From assembly GCF_025447595.1 (NCBI RefSeq), contig NZ_JAOEJU010000004.1:186001-250000 (forward strand): a stretch of DNA of 64,000 nt. Direction: 5' to 3'. A program made the position numbers and the translations under genes. Position 1 is the stretch's first letter, and each line of letters begins with the position of its first letter. The DNA is from Pseudomonas koreensis. GTDB lineage: Bacteria; Pseudomonadota; Gammaproteobacteria; Pseudomonadales; Pseudomonadaceae. Under the pieces are notes generated by a model. The model was given only the letters and a program-made list of their open reading frames with translations. It was not told the origin of the DNA and did not search any database. Shown here piece after piece: positions 18,704-32,064 of the stretch.

Positions 18704-19915
18704 TTACTGGCGGTAGGACTTGAGGAAGTTGCCGATACGACCGATGGCCATGTCCAGGTCATCGACGCGCGGCAGGGTGACCACGCGGAAGTGGTCAGGC
18801 CACGGCCAGTTGAACGCCGTGCCTTGCACCACCAGCAGCTTCTCGGAGAGCAGCAGATCGAGCACGAATTTCTCGTCGTTGTGGATCGGGCAGACTTTCG
18901 GGTCGATTTTCGGGAACGCGTACAGCGCGCCCATCGGCTTCACGCAGCTCACGCCGGGAATGTCGTTGAGCAACTCCCAGGTGCGGTTGCGCTGTTCCAG
19001 CAGGCGACCTTGCGGCAGAACCAGATCGTTGATGCTCTGATAGCCGCCCAGAGCGGTCTGGATCGCGTGCTGGCTCGGTACGTTGGCACACAGACGCATG
19101 TTCGCCAGCATGTCGATGCCTTCGATATAGCTATGGGCGTTGTGTTTCGGCCCGGAAATCGCGATCCAGCCGGAACGGAAACCGGCCACGCGATACGATT
19201 TCGATAGACCGTTGAAGGTCAGGCACAGCAGGTCCGGGGCCAGCGAAGCGGTGCAGATGTGCACGGCGTCGTCGTAGAGGATCTTGTCGTAGATTTCGTC
19301 GGAGAACACCACCAGGTTGTGCTGACGGGCCAGTTCCAGCATGCCCAGCAGTACTTCCTTCGAATACACCGCGCCGGTCGGGTTGTTCGGGTTGATGATC
19401 ACCATCGCCTTGGTGTTCGGGGTGATCTTGGCCTTGATGTCGGCCAGGTCCGGGAACCAGTCGGCACCTTCGTCGCACAGGTAATGCACCGCGTTGCCGC
19501 CGGCCAGGCTCACGGCCGCAGTCCACAGCGGATAGTCGGGCGCCGGCACCAGCACTTCGTCGCCGTTGTTGAGCAGCGCCTGCAGCGACATCACGATCAG
19601 CTCGGACACGCCGTTACCCAGGTAGATGTCTTCGATGCCGACACCTTCGACCTGCTTCTGCTGGTAGTACTGCATCACCGCCTTGCGCGCGCTGAACAGG
19701 CCTTTGGAATCGCTGTAACCCTGGGCGGTCGGCAGGTTGCGGATCACGTCCTGGAGAATTTCGTCCGGCGCTTCGAAACCAAAGGGCGCCGGGTTGCCGA
19801 TGTTCAGCTTGAGGATGCGATGGCCTTCCTCTTCCAAGCGTTTGGCGTGCTTGAGCACCGGGCCGCGAATGTCATAGCAGACGTTGGCGAGCTTGTTCGA
19901 TTTGCTGAACTGCAT
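18704..19915 (-). CDS. alaA: Alanine aminotransferase AlaA (class I PLP)
   Basis: A 403-residue fold-type I aminotransferase started at MQFSKSNKLANVCYDIRGPV, the AlaA N-terminus. The PLP lysine is in NGLSKSYRVAGFRSGW (about residue 240). Other motifs are GNGVSELIVMSLQALL, INPNNPTGAVYSKEVL and FSDEIYDKILYDD. AlaA converts pyruvate and glutamate to alanine and 2-oxoglutarate. A frame extension to 20074 is not needed. The gene is divergent from msrB with about 225 bp between. Confidence 0.92.
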   Translation of the reverse strand: MQFSKSNKLANVCYDIRGPVLKHAKRLEEEGHRILKLNIGNPAPFGFEAPDEILQDVIRNLPTAQGYSDSKGLFSARKAVMQYYQQKQVEGVGIEDIYLGNGVSELIVMSLQALLNNGDEVLVPAPDYPLWTAAVSLAGGNAVHYLCDEGADWFPDLADIKAKITPNTKAMVIINPNNPTGAVYSKEVLLGMLELARQHNLVVFSDEIYDKILYDDAVHICTASLAPDLLCLTFNGLSKSYRVAGFRSGWIAISGPKHNAHSYIEGIDMLANMRLCANVPSQHAIQTALGGYQSINDLVLPQGRLLEQRNRTWELLNDIPGVSCVKPMGALYAFPKIDPKVCPIHNDEKFVLDLLLSEKLLVVQGTAFNWPWPDHFRVVTLPRVDDLDMAIGRIGNFLKSYRQ

Positions 19916-20140
19916 GGCGATGTGATCCCGAAAATGAACGATCCAGGCGGCGAGTGGACAACCGTGCTGGGAATCCTGCGTCTTCACACAGGCAAGTGTC
20001 TCGAGCGGCGGTTTCCAACAATCCGTTTGAATGCGCAGGAACCCGCTGCCAGACTGGCGTGTGACGAGGCGCAATCATACGTGCCGCCCGATCCGTGGAA
20101 AAGGTACAGATCGGGCTTTTTCAGCCGCTGAGGTGTGATG

Positions 20141-20536
20141 ATGGAAAAGATTGAAAAGACCCTGGAAGAATGGCGGGCGATGCTCGACCCCGAGCAATAC
20201 AACGTGTGCCGTCTCAGTGCTACCGAGCGACCGTTTTCCGGTAAATACAACGGCACCAAGACCGATGGCGTTTACCACTGCGTCTGCTGCAACGAGCCGC
20301 TGTTTGATTCCAAGACCAAATTCGACTCCGGTTGTGGCTGGCCAAGCTTCTATGCGCCAATTGGCGAGAGCGCCATGACTGAAATCCGTGACACCAGCCA
20401 CGGCATGATCCGCACCGAAGTGAAATGCGCCAAGTGCGATGCGCACCTGGGCCACGTCTTCCCCGACGGCCCGCCGCCGACCGGCCTGCGTTACTGCATC
20501 AACTCGGTGTGCCTGGACCTGGTGCCGCGCGAGTAA
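20141..20536 (+). CDS. msrB: Peptide-methionine (R)-S-oxide reductase MsrB
   Basis: A 131-residue MsrB. Four zinc cysteines lie in two CxxC pairs, [10 protein letters not shown] and [12 protein letters not shown]. The catalytic cysteine is in [13 protein letters not shown], and the fold motif [12 protein letters not shown] is present. It reduces the R-epimer of methionine sulfoxide in proteins. Three possible starts occur in a row (GTG 20135, ATG 20138, ATG 20141); [11 protein letters not shown] from the last fits the family and the spacing from AGGTG. It heads the msrB-gpx-ospR redox block. Confidence 0.95.
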   Translation: MEKIEKTLEEWRAMLDPEQYNVCRLSATERPFSGKYNGTKTDGVYHCVCCNEPLFDSKTKFDSGCGWPSFYAPIGESAMTEIRDTSHGMIRTEVKCAKCDAHLGHVFPDGPPPTGLRYCINSVCLDLVPRE

Positions 20537-20570
20537 CCGATACGGGCGATCCACGGGTCGCCTTTCGAAT

Positions 20571-20596
20571 AATTAAATTGCACACAATTCAATTGC
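20571..20596. promoter_or_regulatory. Candidate OspR/OhrR-type operator before gpx
   Basis: A dyad of the form AATT-n-AATTG-CACA-CAATT-n-AATT, 44 bp upstream of the glutathione peroxidase start. From memory it closely resembles the AT-rich overlapping AATTG/CAATT repeats bound by Bacillus OhrR. The gene after gpx codes for an OhrR-like sensor, so autoregulation is the natural reading. The match is by eye. Confidence 0.6.
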
Positions 20597-20639
20597 TCGC
20601 TACTTTTGCCATCTATCCATTTTCACAAGAGTGCGCACC

Positions 20640-21125
20640 ATGAGCGACAACCTCCTGAACATCCCGTGCACCACCATCAAGGGCGAGCAGAAGACCCTCG
20701 CCGATTTCGCCGGCAAGGCGGTGCTGGTGGTCAATACCGCCAGCAAGTGCGGTTTCACGCCGCAGTACAAAGGCCTTGAGGAACTGTGGCAGACCTACAA
20801 GGATCAGGGTCTGGTGGTGCTGGGCTTCCCGTGCAATCAGTTCGGCAAGCAGGAGCCGGGCAATGAGGGCGCCATCAGCGAGTTCTGCGAGCTGAACTAC
20901 GGTGTCAGCTTTCCGCTGTTCAAGAAAATCGAAGTCAACGGTACCGGCGCCCATCCGCTGTTCGTGCAGTTGAAGAAACGCGCACCGGGCGTGCTGGGCT
21001 CCCAGGGCATCAAATGGAACTTCACCAAGTTTCTGATCGGCAAGGACGGCCAGTTGGTCAAGCGCTTCGCCCCGGCCACCAAGCCGCAGGATCTGAGTCG
21101 CGAGATCGAAGCCCTGCTCAAATGA
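20640..21125 (+). CDS. Glutathione peroxidase (Cys type)
   Basis: A 161-residue thioredoxin-fold peroxidase. The peroxidatic residue is cysteine in VNTASKCGFTPQYKGLEELW (C36), not selenocysteine; FPCNQFGKQEPGNEGAI and KWNFTKFLIGKDG supply the Gln and Trp-Asn of the catalytic tetrad. It reduces hydrogen and organic peroxides, in many bacteria with thioredoxin as donor. Its TGA overlaps the ATG of the next regulator gene (ATGA), so translation is coupled. Confidence 0.93.
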   Translation: MSDNLLNIPCTTIKGEQKTLADFAGKAVLVVNTASKCGFTPQYKGLEELWQTYKDQGLVVLGFPCNQFGKQEPGNEGAISEFCELNYGVSFPLFKKIEVNGTGAHPLFVQLKKRAPGVLGSQGIKWNFTKFLIGKDGQLVKRFAPATKPQDLSREIEALLK

Positions 21126-21566
21126 ACAGCCTGTCCGCCGATTCGCTGAAGCTCGACAGTCAGTTGTGCTTCAAGTTGTATGCCGCGTCGCGGGCGGTAA
21201 TCCGTGCCTACAAGCCGATGCTTGACCAGCTCGGCCTGACCTACCCGCAATACCTGGCGATGCTGGTGTTGTGGGAATGGCAGCAAGCCGCGCCGGAGCA
21301 GCCGACGGTCAAGGCGCTGGGCGAGCGTCTGGCACTGGATTCCGGCACGCTGACGCCGTTGCTCAAGCGTCTGGAGCAACTGCAACTGGTCCAGCGTCAG
21401 CGCTCGGCCCGGGATGAGCGCGAGGTTCATCTGAGCCTCACGCCGCAGGGGCAGGCGCTGCGTGAACAGGTCGGGCCGTTGAAGGCGCGGCTGTTGTGCG
21501 ACAGCGGGGTGGATCTGGATCGGCTCAATGAGCTGCGTGAGGGGCTCGATCACTTGCTGGGGCAGA

Positions 21567-21583
<17 letters not shown>
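21122..21583 (+). CDS. ospR: OspR-like MarR-family oxidative stress regulator
   Basis: A 153-residue MarR protein of the OhrR group. It keeps the sensing cysteine near the N-terminus (LKLDSQLCFKLYAASRA, C16) and the LTYPQYLAMLVLWEW signature, and is clearly paralogous to the OhrR at 5.6 kb. Its start overlaps the gpx stop by 4 bp. In P. aeruginosa the regulator in this position, OspR, represses the neighbouring glutathione peroxidase gene and affects pigment production; I assign the name from family and order. It overlaps the tail of the sagS-like gene by 17 bp. Confidence 0.85.
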
Positions 21584-23888
<2,305 letters not shown>

Positions 23889-24054
23889 GGGGTGTTGAAC
23901 CACTTCCGTTTCCCTTCGCTGCTCAAGCATAGTCGATCATGCACGGATTCCGGAGTTCCCGAATCGCCTTGTAACAAGGGCCGGGACAGGTTTCGAACGC
24001 TGTCTGTCATCGCTGCACCGCCATCATCACTGTGAACGAGCCCGAGGAGAAGAC

Positions 24055-24945
24055 GTGGATTCCCGATTGAATGCTTTTCTTGAGCGCGCCGAGTCGGTTC
24101 TGGCCCGGATCGAGCCGTTGCTGCCGGCGCCGCGCCCGGTTATCGACTGGAATACCTGCCTGGCCGCACGCTGGCAACGCGACGGTCGCAGCGGTTATTT
24201 GCTGCCGCTGGAAGTCAGCCTCGACATGCGCTTGTCGGACCTGATCGGTGTCGATCGGCAACTGGAGCAACTGGGCCGCAACACTCAGCAGTTTCTCGAC
24301 GGCATGCCGGCCAACCATGCGTTGCTGTGGGGTTCGCGCGGCACTGGCAAATCGTCGCTGGTGCGGGCGCTGCTGGCCGAACACGCCAAGGCCGGTTTGC
24401 GTCTGATCGAAATCGAGCGCGATCACCTGGCGGATCTGCCACGGGTGGTAGAGCAGATCGCCAAGCTGCCGCAGCGCTTTGTGCTGTTCTGTGATGACCT
24501 GTCGTTCGAGTCCGGCGAAGGCGACTACCGCGTGCTGAAAAGCGTATTGGACGGTTCGCTCGAACAGGCGCCGGATAACGTGTTGCTGTACGCCACCTCC
24601 AACCGCCGTCATCTGGTGCCGGAAAAGGAAAGTGACAACGAAAACTGGAAGCGTGTCGATGGCGAACTGCATCCGAGCGAAGCGGTGGAAGACAAGATCG
24701 CGCTGTCGGATCGTTTTGGCCTGTGGCTGTCGTTCTATCCGTTTACCCAGGAACATTTCCTCAACGTCGTCGAGCACTGGATCGGCCAGTTGGCTGCCAA
24801 GGCCGGCCTGAGCTGGGAGCGCGACGAACAACTGGACATTCTCGCCGTGCGCTGGGCAACCGGGCGCGGCAACCGCAACGGACGTTGCGCGTACCAATTC
24901 GCCCGTTACTGGGTGGGACTGAAATTGCTGGAGCACAAGGCATGA
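24055..24945 (+). CDS. DUF815-family AAA ATPase
   Basis: A 296-residue protein with GTG start behind GAGGAG. Walker A is WGSRGTGKSSLVRALL (about residue 96), Walker B is FVLFCDDLSFESGEGDYR, and a sensor motif is VLLYATSNRRHLVPE. Length and motifs match the DUF815 family, whose role is unknown. The stop overlaps the start of the msrC-like gene (ATGA), so the two are translationally coupled, a hint of a shared task that is not known. Confidence 0.85.
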   Translation: MDSRLNAFLERAESVLARIEPLLPAPRPVIDWNTCLAARWQRDGRSGYLLPLEVSLDMRLSDLIGVDRQLEQLGRNTQQFLDGMPANHALLWGSRGTGKSSLVRALLAEHAKAGLRLIEIERDHLADLPRVVEQIAKLPQRFVLFCDDLSFESGEGDYRVLKSVLDGSLEQAPDNVLLYATSNRRHLVPEKESDNENWKRVDGELHPSEAVEDKIALSDRFGLWLSFYPFTQEHFLNVVEHWIGQLAAKAGLSWERDEQLDILAVRWATGRGNRNGRCAYQFARYWVGLKLLEHKA

Positions 24946-25424
24946 TTGATTTGCAACAGAGCGGCCAGGGCCTCGAAGGCTATGGCATGTTGGCCGCACA
25001 ACTGGAGTCGCTGCTGGCGGATGAGCGCGATTTCATCGCCAACGCCGCACAATTTTCGGCGTTCCTGTTCAACCAGCTCGATGATCTGAACTGGGCCGGT
25101 TTCTACCTCAATCGCAACGAGGAGCTGGTGCTCGGCCCGTTCCAGGGCCAGATCGCCTGCGTGCGCATTCCGTTCGGTCGCGGTGTGTGCGGCGCGGCGG
25201 CGGCCAGCCTGCAGACGCAGCGGGTCGAAGACGTTCATGCGTTCCCCGGTCACATCGCCTGCGACAGCGCGTCGAACAGCGAACTGGTCGTGCCGTTGGT
25301 CAAGGATGGTCGCCTGATCGGCGTGCTCGACCTCGACAGCCCGAAGCTCGCGCGTTTCGGTGCCGACGATCAGGCCGGGATCGAACAACTGGCGGCGATC
25401 TTCCTGCGCCTGACCGAGTGCTGA
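24942..25424 (+). CDS. msrC: Free methionine-(R)-sulfoxide reductase (GAF type)
   Basis: A 160-residue single-GAF protein of the fRMsr family, which reduces free L-methionine-(R)-sulfoxide. Conserved cysteines sit in QIACVRIPFGRGVCGAAA and HIACDSASNSELVVPL, the expected resolving and catalytic positions. It overlaps the stop of the AAA ATPase gene by 4 bp, and ends 1 bp from the convergent HD-GYP gene. Together with msrB at 20 kb it covers both protein-bound and free R-sulfoxide. Confidence 0.92.
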   Translation: MIDLQQSGQGLEGYGMLAAQLESLLADERDFIANAAQFSAFLFNQLDDLNWAGFYLNRNEELVLGPFQGQIACVRIPFGRGVCGAAAASLQTQRVEDVHAFPGHIACDSASNSELVVPLVKDGRLIGVLDLDSPKLARFGADDQAGIEQLAAIFLRLTEC

Positions 25425-28367
25425 TCACGCTGTAAGGCCTGCCTTGAACAGCACGGCCGCCGGGTCCACGGCATCGATCTGCCGTGGATCGAGAAACCGT
25501 GTGGCGTACTGCATATACACGCCATCGCGTATGAACAGGCCGAACAGCTCGGCGTCAATGTGCGACTCACGACACATGGCCGACATGATTCCCAAGGCTT
25601 CGCTCAGGGTCTTGGCCTTCTTGTACGGGCGGTCGGCGGCGGTCAGCGCTTCGAAAATGTCGGCAATTGCCATCATCCGCGCCGGCAAGCTCATTTCATC
25701 GCGTTTCAGACGCTTGGGGTAACCGGTGCCGTCCATCTTTTCATGATGCCCGCCGGCAATTTCCGCAATGCTTTTCAGGTGTTCGGGGAAGGGCAGATGA
25801 CTGAGCATCAGGATCGTCTGCACAATGTGATGGTTGATGATGTATCGCTCCTCCCGGGTAAGAGTGCCGCGAGGGATGCTGAGGTTGTACAGTTCGCCGC
25901 GATTGTATTTGTAGTGCGGAACGTCAAGCTTGAAACCCCATGGATTGTCTTCGGGAATCAGCTCCCCATCGGCGCGTTCGAGCAGATGTTCGGGCTTGTC
26001 GGCCAGCAGCGGCTCGCTGACCGGCAAGGTCGGTGCCGGAGTCTTTGCCTGACGCCGGTTCTCTTCCCATGACAGGCCCAGTCGATCATCCAGTGTGCGC
26101 ACCCAGGTGCGCTGCGCGATGTCTTGCAGACGTTTTAGGTCCGCCTCCGCCATCGCTTCTGAGCCCAGATTGCAGCGGGCGACAAACGCGAAGTCATCGT
26201 CCAGGTCTGTGAGTGTCACATCGCGCAGCTTGGCAAGTTGTACCTCGTCACCGCCCATCGCCAAGGCTTGCCAGTAGTTGATCCAGGCGTCGCGTTTGAG
26301 CACCTCGAAGCGGGTGCGGATTTCGTGGAGACGATCGTTCAGGGTTTCCAGTTTGGTGGCCTTGTCGACCACATATTCCGGTGTCGTGACCTTGCCGCAA
26401 TCGTGCAGCCACGCAGCGATGTGCAAGGCCTCCCATTCATCCTCGTTCGGCTGGTAGTCGCGAAAAGCCGGGGCCTGGCTGGCCGCCGCCGCATGGGCGA
26501 GCATCAGGGCCAGCTCCGGCACTCGTTGGCAATGCCCGCCGGTATAGGGGCTTTTGGCGTCGATGGCGCCGGCCAGGAGTTGAATGAATGCATCCATCAG
26601 TTGTTTCTGTCGGGCTTGCAGACGCTGGCTTTCGATACTCACTGCTGCCGCGCCGGACACCGCCTGCAGGAACGCAATGCGATCTGGGCGGAGTTTTTCC
26701 AGGTCGGCCGCAGTACCGCTGTCATTGATGAGCAAGACCAGCAAACCGACGGTCTCGTTGTGACGGTTATGCAGGCGTATACCGATCAAATGTACCCGTG
26801 GCGAGTCCAGTGCCAGCAGCACTTTCTGTAAATCGCTGGCCTCTTCGAAGCCGAGATTGCTCACGACGGTGTCGGCGTTTTCCAGTTTCCGAAACCATTC
26901 AGGATTCTGTGAGACATCGATACCGCGATCCTGAATTTCAAACGCGGCCAGCGTTTGTGATGTTCCATCGATCACCAGCCCACAGGGCTCCATGCGATTG
27001 CCATCGTTCTCGCGCAAATAGATCAATCCTGCCTGGGCCTGTGCGATCTGCACCGTTTCGAACAGTACCCGTTGCAGCAGCGGCGCGAAGCGGGTTTCGG
27101 CGGTGAGGCTATCAGTGATGCGGAAAAAACTGGCGAGGGTATCTTTCATGCGGGCCATCGAAAGGCTCAGTTGGTCCACCTCCAGCACCAGGGATCGACG
27201 GGTCACCGGGAAGTTGAAGTCGAAACTGCGGATCGCATCGGCTTCCTTGACCAGAGCATGCAGTGGTTTGACCAGAACTCGCGAGATCAGCCAGCCCAAT
27301 GGCAGGCAAAGCAGCAGGGTGGCCAGCGTAATCAGCGCACCTTGCCAGCGTATGCGATAGGCATCGGCCAGCAACTCGTCCTCCGGCACCAGCAACGCCA
27401 TTTGCAAGCCTTTCGGTCCGCCTTCCTGTAAGTGGCTGCGGGCGACAATCCATTGCCGACCGTCGGCCTTGAGCCGATTACCTTGATGTCCTGACAACAA
27501 GGCATGCAGACCTGGGCTCAGATCGGCGGCCTTGGCCAGACGAGCCGTTCGGTCATCGACGATCAGCCGGCGACTGTCGGGATAGGCGACGGCGTTACCG
27601 TCGGCATCGAACAGGACGATTTCCGTGGCCGGAGTCACTACGTGTTTGATCAGCGTCGCCGACAGCGTGTCCAGGGTAAGGTCGGCGGCGATGACAGCGT
27701 TTTCGCCGATTCGGCGGGCCAGAGTCGTGCCGACATTATGGGTGGAGAAAAATACATAAGGCTCGGTGGTGATCTGCTCGCCTTGCTGCTTCGCATTTAT
27801 GTACCAGGCCCGGCTGCGGGGGTCGTAAGGATCGCCGGGGTTGTCCTGGCGGCCGATCGGGGAGAGTGCCTGATCGAAGAACAGCGACTGTGAATGCGCC
27901 AGTCCACTGGCGTCATGCTCGATGCTCCAGACCTGATACGCCGCTGCGTCCGGCGCATTGAGCAGGCTTTTCAGCGACGGTGTGCGCAACGGACGCACCA
28001 TGAAGAAATCGCCGTTGCCATAGCCCAGGTACAGCGAAGCCAGATCCGGATTGTCCGTCAGGGACTGACTGAACGGCTCAAGCAGTGCCAGACGCTGTTC
28101 AAGGCGCAAGGCATGGGTGGCCGGGTTGTGTGTCAGCAGGCCAAGCAAATGCCGGATCGGTGCATAGGTGGATTGCAGATCCAGGCGAATATCCTGCTCT
28201 ATACGGTTGAACAGCTTTTCGCTGCTCGAGAGGATGATCTGTGTGGTCTGCCGGTAGTTGAACAATCCCAGCACTACCCCGGTGAGCAACAACAGAAAGG
28301 TAAACATGACGCTGATGTGCACATGCAGCGGAAACCTGCGTTGATCCGGGCGCAGTGGGCTGGGCAT
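25425..28367 (-). CDS. Cache-HAMP-GAF-HD-GYP phosphodiesterase-like sensor
   Basis: A 980-residue protein starting MPSPLRPDQRRFPLHVH. A transmembrane helix (about 20-40) leads to a long periplasmic dCache-like domain (about 40-335), then transmembrane 2 (GALITLATLLLCLPLGWLIS), HAMP, and a GAF domain (about 420-590). The C-terminus is HD-GYP: GGHCQRVPELALMLAH, HDCGK (about 655), then HHEKMDGTGYP (about 874). The two motif groups are about 220 residues apart, some 150 more than usual. HD-GYP proteins hydrolyse c-di-GMP; residues needed appear present. It lies next to the Roc-type locus on the same strand. Confidence 0.88.
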   Translation of the reverse strand: MPSPLRPDQRRFPLHVHISVMFTFLLLLTGVVLGLFNYRQTTQIILSSSEKLFNRIEQDIRLDLQSTYAPIRHLLGLLTHNPATHALRLEQRLALLEPFSQSLTDNPDLASLYLGYGNGDFFMVRPLRTPSLKSLLNAPDAAAYQVWSIEHDASGLAHSQSLFFDQALSPIGRQDNPGDPYDPRSRAWYINAKQQGEQITTEPYVFFSTHNVGTTLARRIGENAVIAADLTLDTLSATLIKHVVTPATEIVLFDADGNAVAYPDSRRLIVDDRTARLAKAADLSPGLHALLSGHQGNRLKADGRQWIVARSHLQEGGPKGLQMALLVPEDELLADAYRIRWQGALITLATLLLCLPLGWLISRVLVKPLHALVKEADAIRSFDFNFPVTRRSLVLEVDQLSLSMARMKDTLASFFRITDSLTAETRFAPLLQRVLFETVQIAQAQAGLIYLRENDGNRMEPCGLVIDGTSQTLAAFEIQDRGIDVSQNPEWFRKLENADTVVSNLGFEEASDLQKVLLALDSPRVHLIGIRLHNRHNETVGLLVLLINDSGTAADLEKLRPDRIAFLQAVSGAAAVSIESQRLQARQKQLMDAFIQLLAGAIDAKSPYTGGHCQRVPELALMLAHAAAASQAPAFRDYQPNEDEWEALHIAAWLHDCGKVTTPEYVVDKATKLETLNDRLHEIRTRFEVLKRDAWINYWQALAMGGDEVQLAKLRDVTLTDLDDDFAFVARCNLGSEAMAEADLKRLQDIAQRTWVRTLDDRLGLSWEENRRQAKTPAPTLPVSEPLLADKPEHLLERADGELIPEDNPWGFKLDVPHYKYNRGELYNLSIPRGTLTREERYIINHHIVQTILMLSHLPFPEHLKSIAEIAGGHHEKMDGTGYPKRLKRDEMSLPARMMAIADIFEALTAADRPYKKAKTLSEALGIMSAMCRESHIDAELFGLFIRDGVYMQYATRFLDPRQIDAVDPAAVLFKAGLTA

Positions 28368-28415
28368 TGCGGACTCTCCGTGTAGGTAAGCACACTGCTC
28401 AGCGTCCAAGCATAG

Positions 28416-29272
28416 TTAAGCTCCGGTCATTTTGCTTTGGTCGCTCTGCGCCAGTTGCTGCTCCAGTGCCTGCTCCAGTTCGATGATGGCGAGACAGCTG
28501 GCCGTGCAACGACGTTCGATTTCATCCTCCGGCAACGCCTGCAGACAGGCCTGCTCAAGTGCTTCGCAACTGTCGATCAGGCGCGAAGCCTGGGCAATGC
28601 GTGCGGCACCTATGATCTTGTGAGCGATCCCGGCCAGCGCAGAGTGATCGCGCGCACCTGAAAGTGTCTGCAGTTGCTGCCGGTCAGATCGGCTGCTGTT
28701 GAGCAATTCCGCCAGCAGACGCCGAGCCTGGGCAGGGTTCCCGCCGGTGAGCAGCGTCAGCCCCTGAAGGTTGAAAGCCGGGGTGCGGAACAACGGTTTG
28801 ACGCTGTCTATCCATCGACTCAGGACGCTCAGACTCAGAGGTTTGAACAGGCATTCGTTCATGCCCGACTGTTTGCATCGCAAGATCTCCTCCGGCTGAG
28901 CATTGGCGGTGAACCCCAGGACTGTACAGGCCGGGCGACGAGTGATTTTTTCATGTTGGCGAATCGCTCGGGTCAGCTCGTAACCGTTCATGAGGGGCAT
29001 GTTGCAATCGGCAATGACCAGATCGAAAGCACCGTTTTTCCACTGTTCAAGTCCTTGTCGGCCATCTTCGGCGATGCAGAACCGATGCCCCAGGTACTCC
29101 AGTTGCTGACACATCAGCAGGCGATTGGCCGGATGATCGTCCACTACCAGTACCATCAGCGGATTGAGCGAAACCTGAATTTGCGGTTCGTTTTCAGTTA
29201 GCGCTACTTGTGCGGGCAAGGTGGCAAGCGGCAGCGAGACACTGACCTGCGTGCCGATCCCGCAAAGGCTGC

Positions 29273-29282
<10 letters not shown>
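28416..29282 (-). pseudogene. Roc/BvgS-type hybrid kinase, C-terminal fragment (ATPase end, receiver, HPt)
   Basis: The third part of a disrupted hybrid kinase. In this frame the sequence resumes at GGKLRLSSLCGIGTQVSVSL, the end of the HATPase domain. A receiver follows (MVLVVDDHPANRLLMCQQLE, acceptor in DLVIADCNMPLMNGYEL), then a C-terminal HPt domain (LAGIAHKIIGAARIAQASRL). The preceding frame stops 12 bases after the shift. One extra G in the run at 29287-29291 would join the two parts. The frame is open upstream to 29456, but only out of register with the kinase. Either a real mutation, a variable tract or a sequencing error. Confidence 0.8.
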
Positions 29283-30363
<1,081 letters not shown>

Positions 30364-30367
<4 letters not shown>

Positions 30368-32064
30368 GTGTAGGCATTCCACAGCAGCGACAGCACCAAC
30401 AGCAGACAGGCTCCACCGATCAGCTGGTAGAAAAAACGTTGATATTGATGCCAGGCCCCTTGCGAGACATTTGAGTAGCCCCGCCAGCGACCATTGATGA
30501 TGCCCAGCTCTTCAGGCGTGATACTCATCAGCGTCTTGTTGATGATCGAACCCAGCTCCGTGTTGTCCCGGGACGTCGCCAGAGAAAAGGCCGCTTGTCG
30601 GGTGCCAATGGTGGTGGTGATCTGCAACGGGTGTTCGAAGATTTTCGACGAAATGAAGTAGTTCGCGATGACCAGAGAATTCACAGCGCCTTCGACCTGA
30701 CCTTCGTCAAGCAGCGCGACTGCACTGAAGGTGTCCGGCGTTTCGACCAACTGGATGCGCGGAAACTCGCTCCGCAAATATTCGATCATGGGATTGCCCT
30801 GAGCGATCGCCAGCCGCTTGCGCTTCAATTGGCCAAGGTGCGTCGGGCTATCAGCGGTCTTTCTGGTCAACAGGACGTAAGAATTTTCCAGGTAGGGGCG
30901 GCTGAAACTCAGCGTTTCCTGACGTTGGGTGGTAGGGAGCAGGGCTGCGATCAGGTCAGCCTGATTGTTTTCAACCTGTTTTATCATCTCGGCATCGCTG
31001 CGGCTGCGATGGATTTCGAAGCGCAGGCCGGTACGCAAGCGGATCAGTTCGAGCAGATCGGCGCTGATGCCGCGAAAATTGCCGTTACTGTCAAAGAAAG
31101 TCAGAGGCGCGAAAGCCTCGTTGACCACCACGCTCACCACCGGGTGTTTTTTCAGCCACTGTTCTTCCCGCCGGGTCAGTTGCAACTTTTGATCGGTCAG
31201 CAGTGTGTCGCTGCCGGCGCTCCAGCGTTTGGCGATGTTGTCGCGCTCGCTGCCCGGAATGGCCTGCAGGACTGTGTTGATGACGGCGAGCAGTTGCGGA
31301 TCGTTACGATGCACGGCGAAGCTGAAGCCGTGGGCTTCATGCTTGCCGAAATTGGCCATGCGTATGTTGTTCAGGTAACCCTTGCTGATCATGTAATGGG
31401 TGGAGATGCTGTCGCCGAGAAACACATCCGCCTGATCGAATGCCACTGCGTTGATTGCATTCTGGTAGGAGGGATAGGAAGTGATCAGGGCTTTGGGATA
31501 CATCGCCTTGACCTCGTCCAGCGGCAAGTAGTGATACAGCATGCTCAGACGCAGGCCTGCCAGACCTTCAGTCAAAGAACGGGTTTCGCCTTCGCGTGCC
31601 ACAAGGACCGGTTGATCGATGGCGTAAGACCTGGAAAGCAGGATATTGGCGTTTTCCGCTTCGAACCCATTGGCCGTACCGAGCATGTCGATGTTGCACT
31701 CGATCAACGCCCGTATGGCGGCATCCCGCGAGGCGAAACGTTTGACTCTGATCGGCAGTCCCACCGCCTGGCCGATGAGTACGGCGTAATCCGCCGTGAA
31801 ACCTTCGTAATCCTGGCCGCTGGTCGTCATGTCAAAGGGTGGGTAGTCGGGCGCGGATGTACCCAGAATCAACTCATTGCGAGTGTGCACCCATGCTGTT
31901 TGTGATGGATCAAGCTCCACTGACACTGATCTGTCTGCCGAGCGACCTAGTACGGAAAAGTCTTGCGAGACGGGGGACGCGACCGTTGCAGAGGTGCACA
32001 AAACCAGGCATGCACTCAATGCAATCAGAAAACTCATTAAACGGCTGGGCATGTTGACTCTCAC
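30364..32064 (-). pseudogene. Roc/BvgS-type hybrid kinase, N-terminal sensor fragment (two Venus-flytrap domains)
   Basis: A 566-codon frame with a signal/anchor segment (LMSFLIALSACLVLCTSATV) and two tandem SBP_bac_3 domains, beginning at ELILGTSAPDYPPFDMTTSG and HPVVSVVVNEAFAPLTFFDS. It ends in a transmembrane helix (FYQLIGGACLLLVLSLLWNA) and stops two codons later, where BvgS/RocS proteins continue into PAS and kinase. GTG at 32064 overlaps the stop of the response-regulator gene; ATG at 32052 is an alternative. Whether the break is a mutation or a coupled two-gene arrangement is not decided. Confidence 0.75.
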
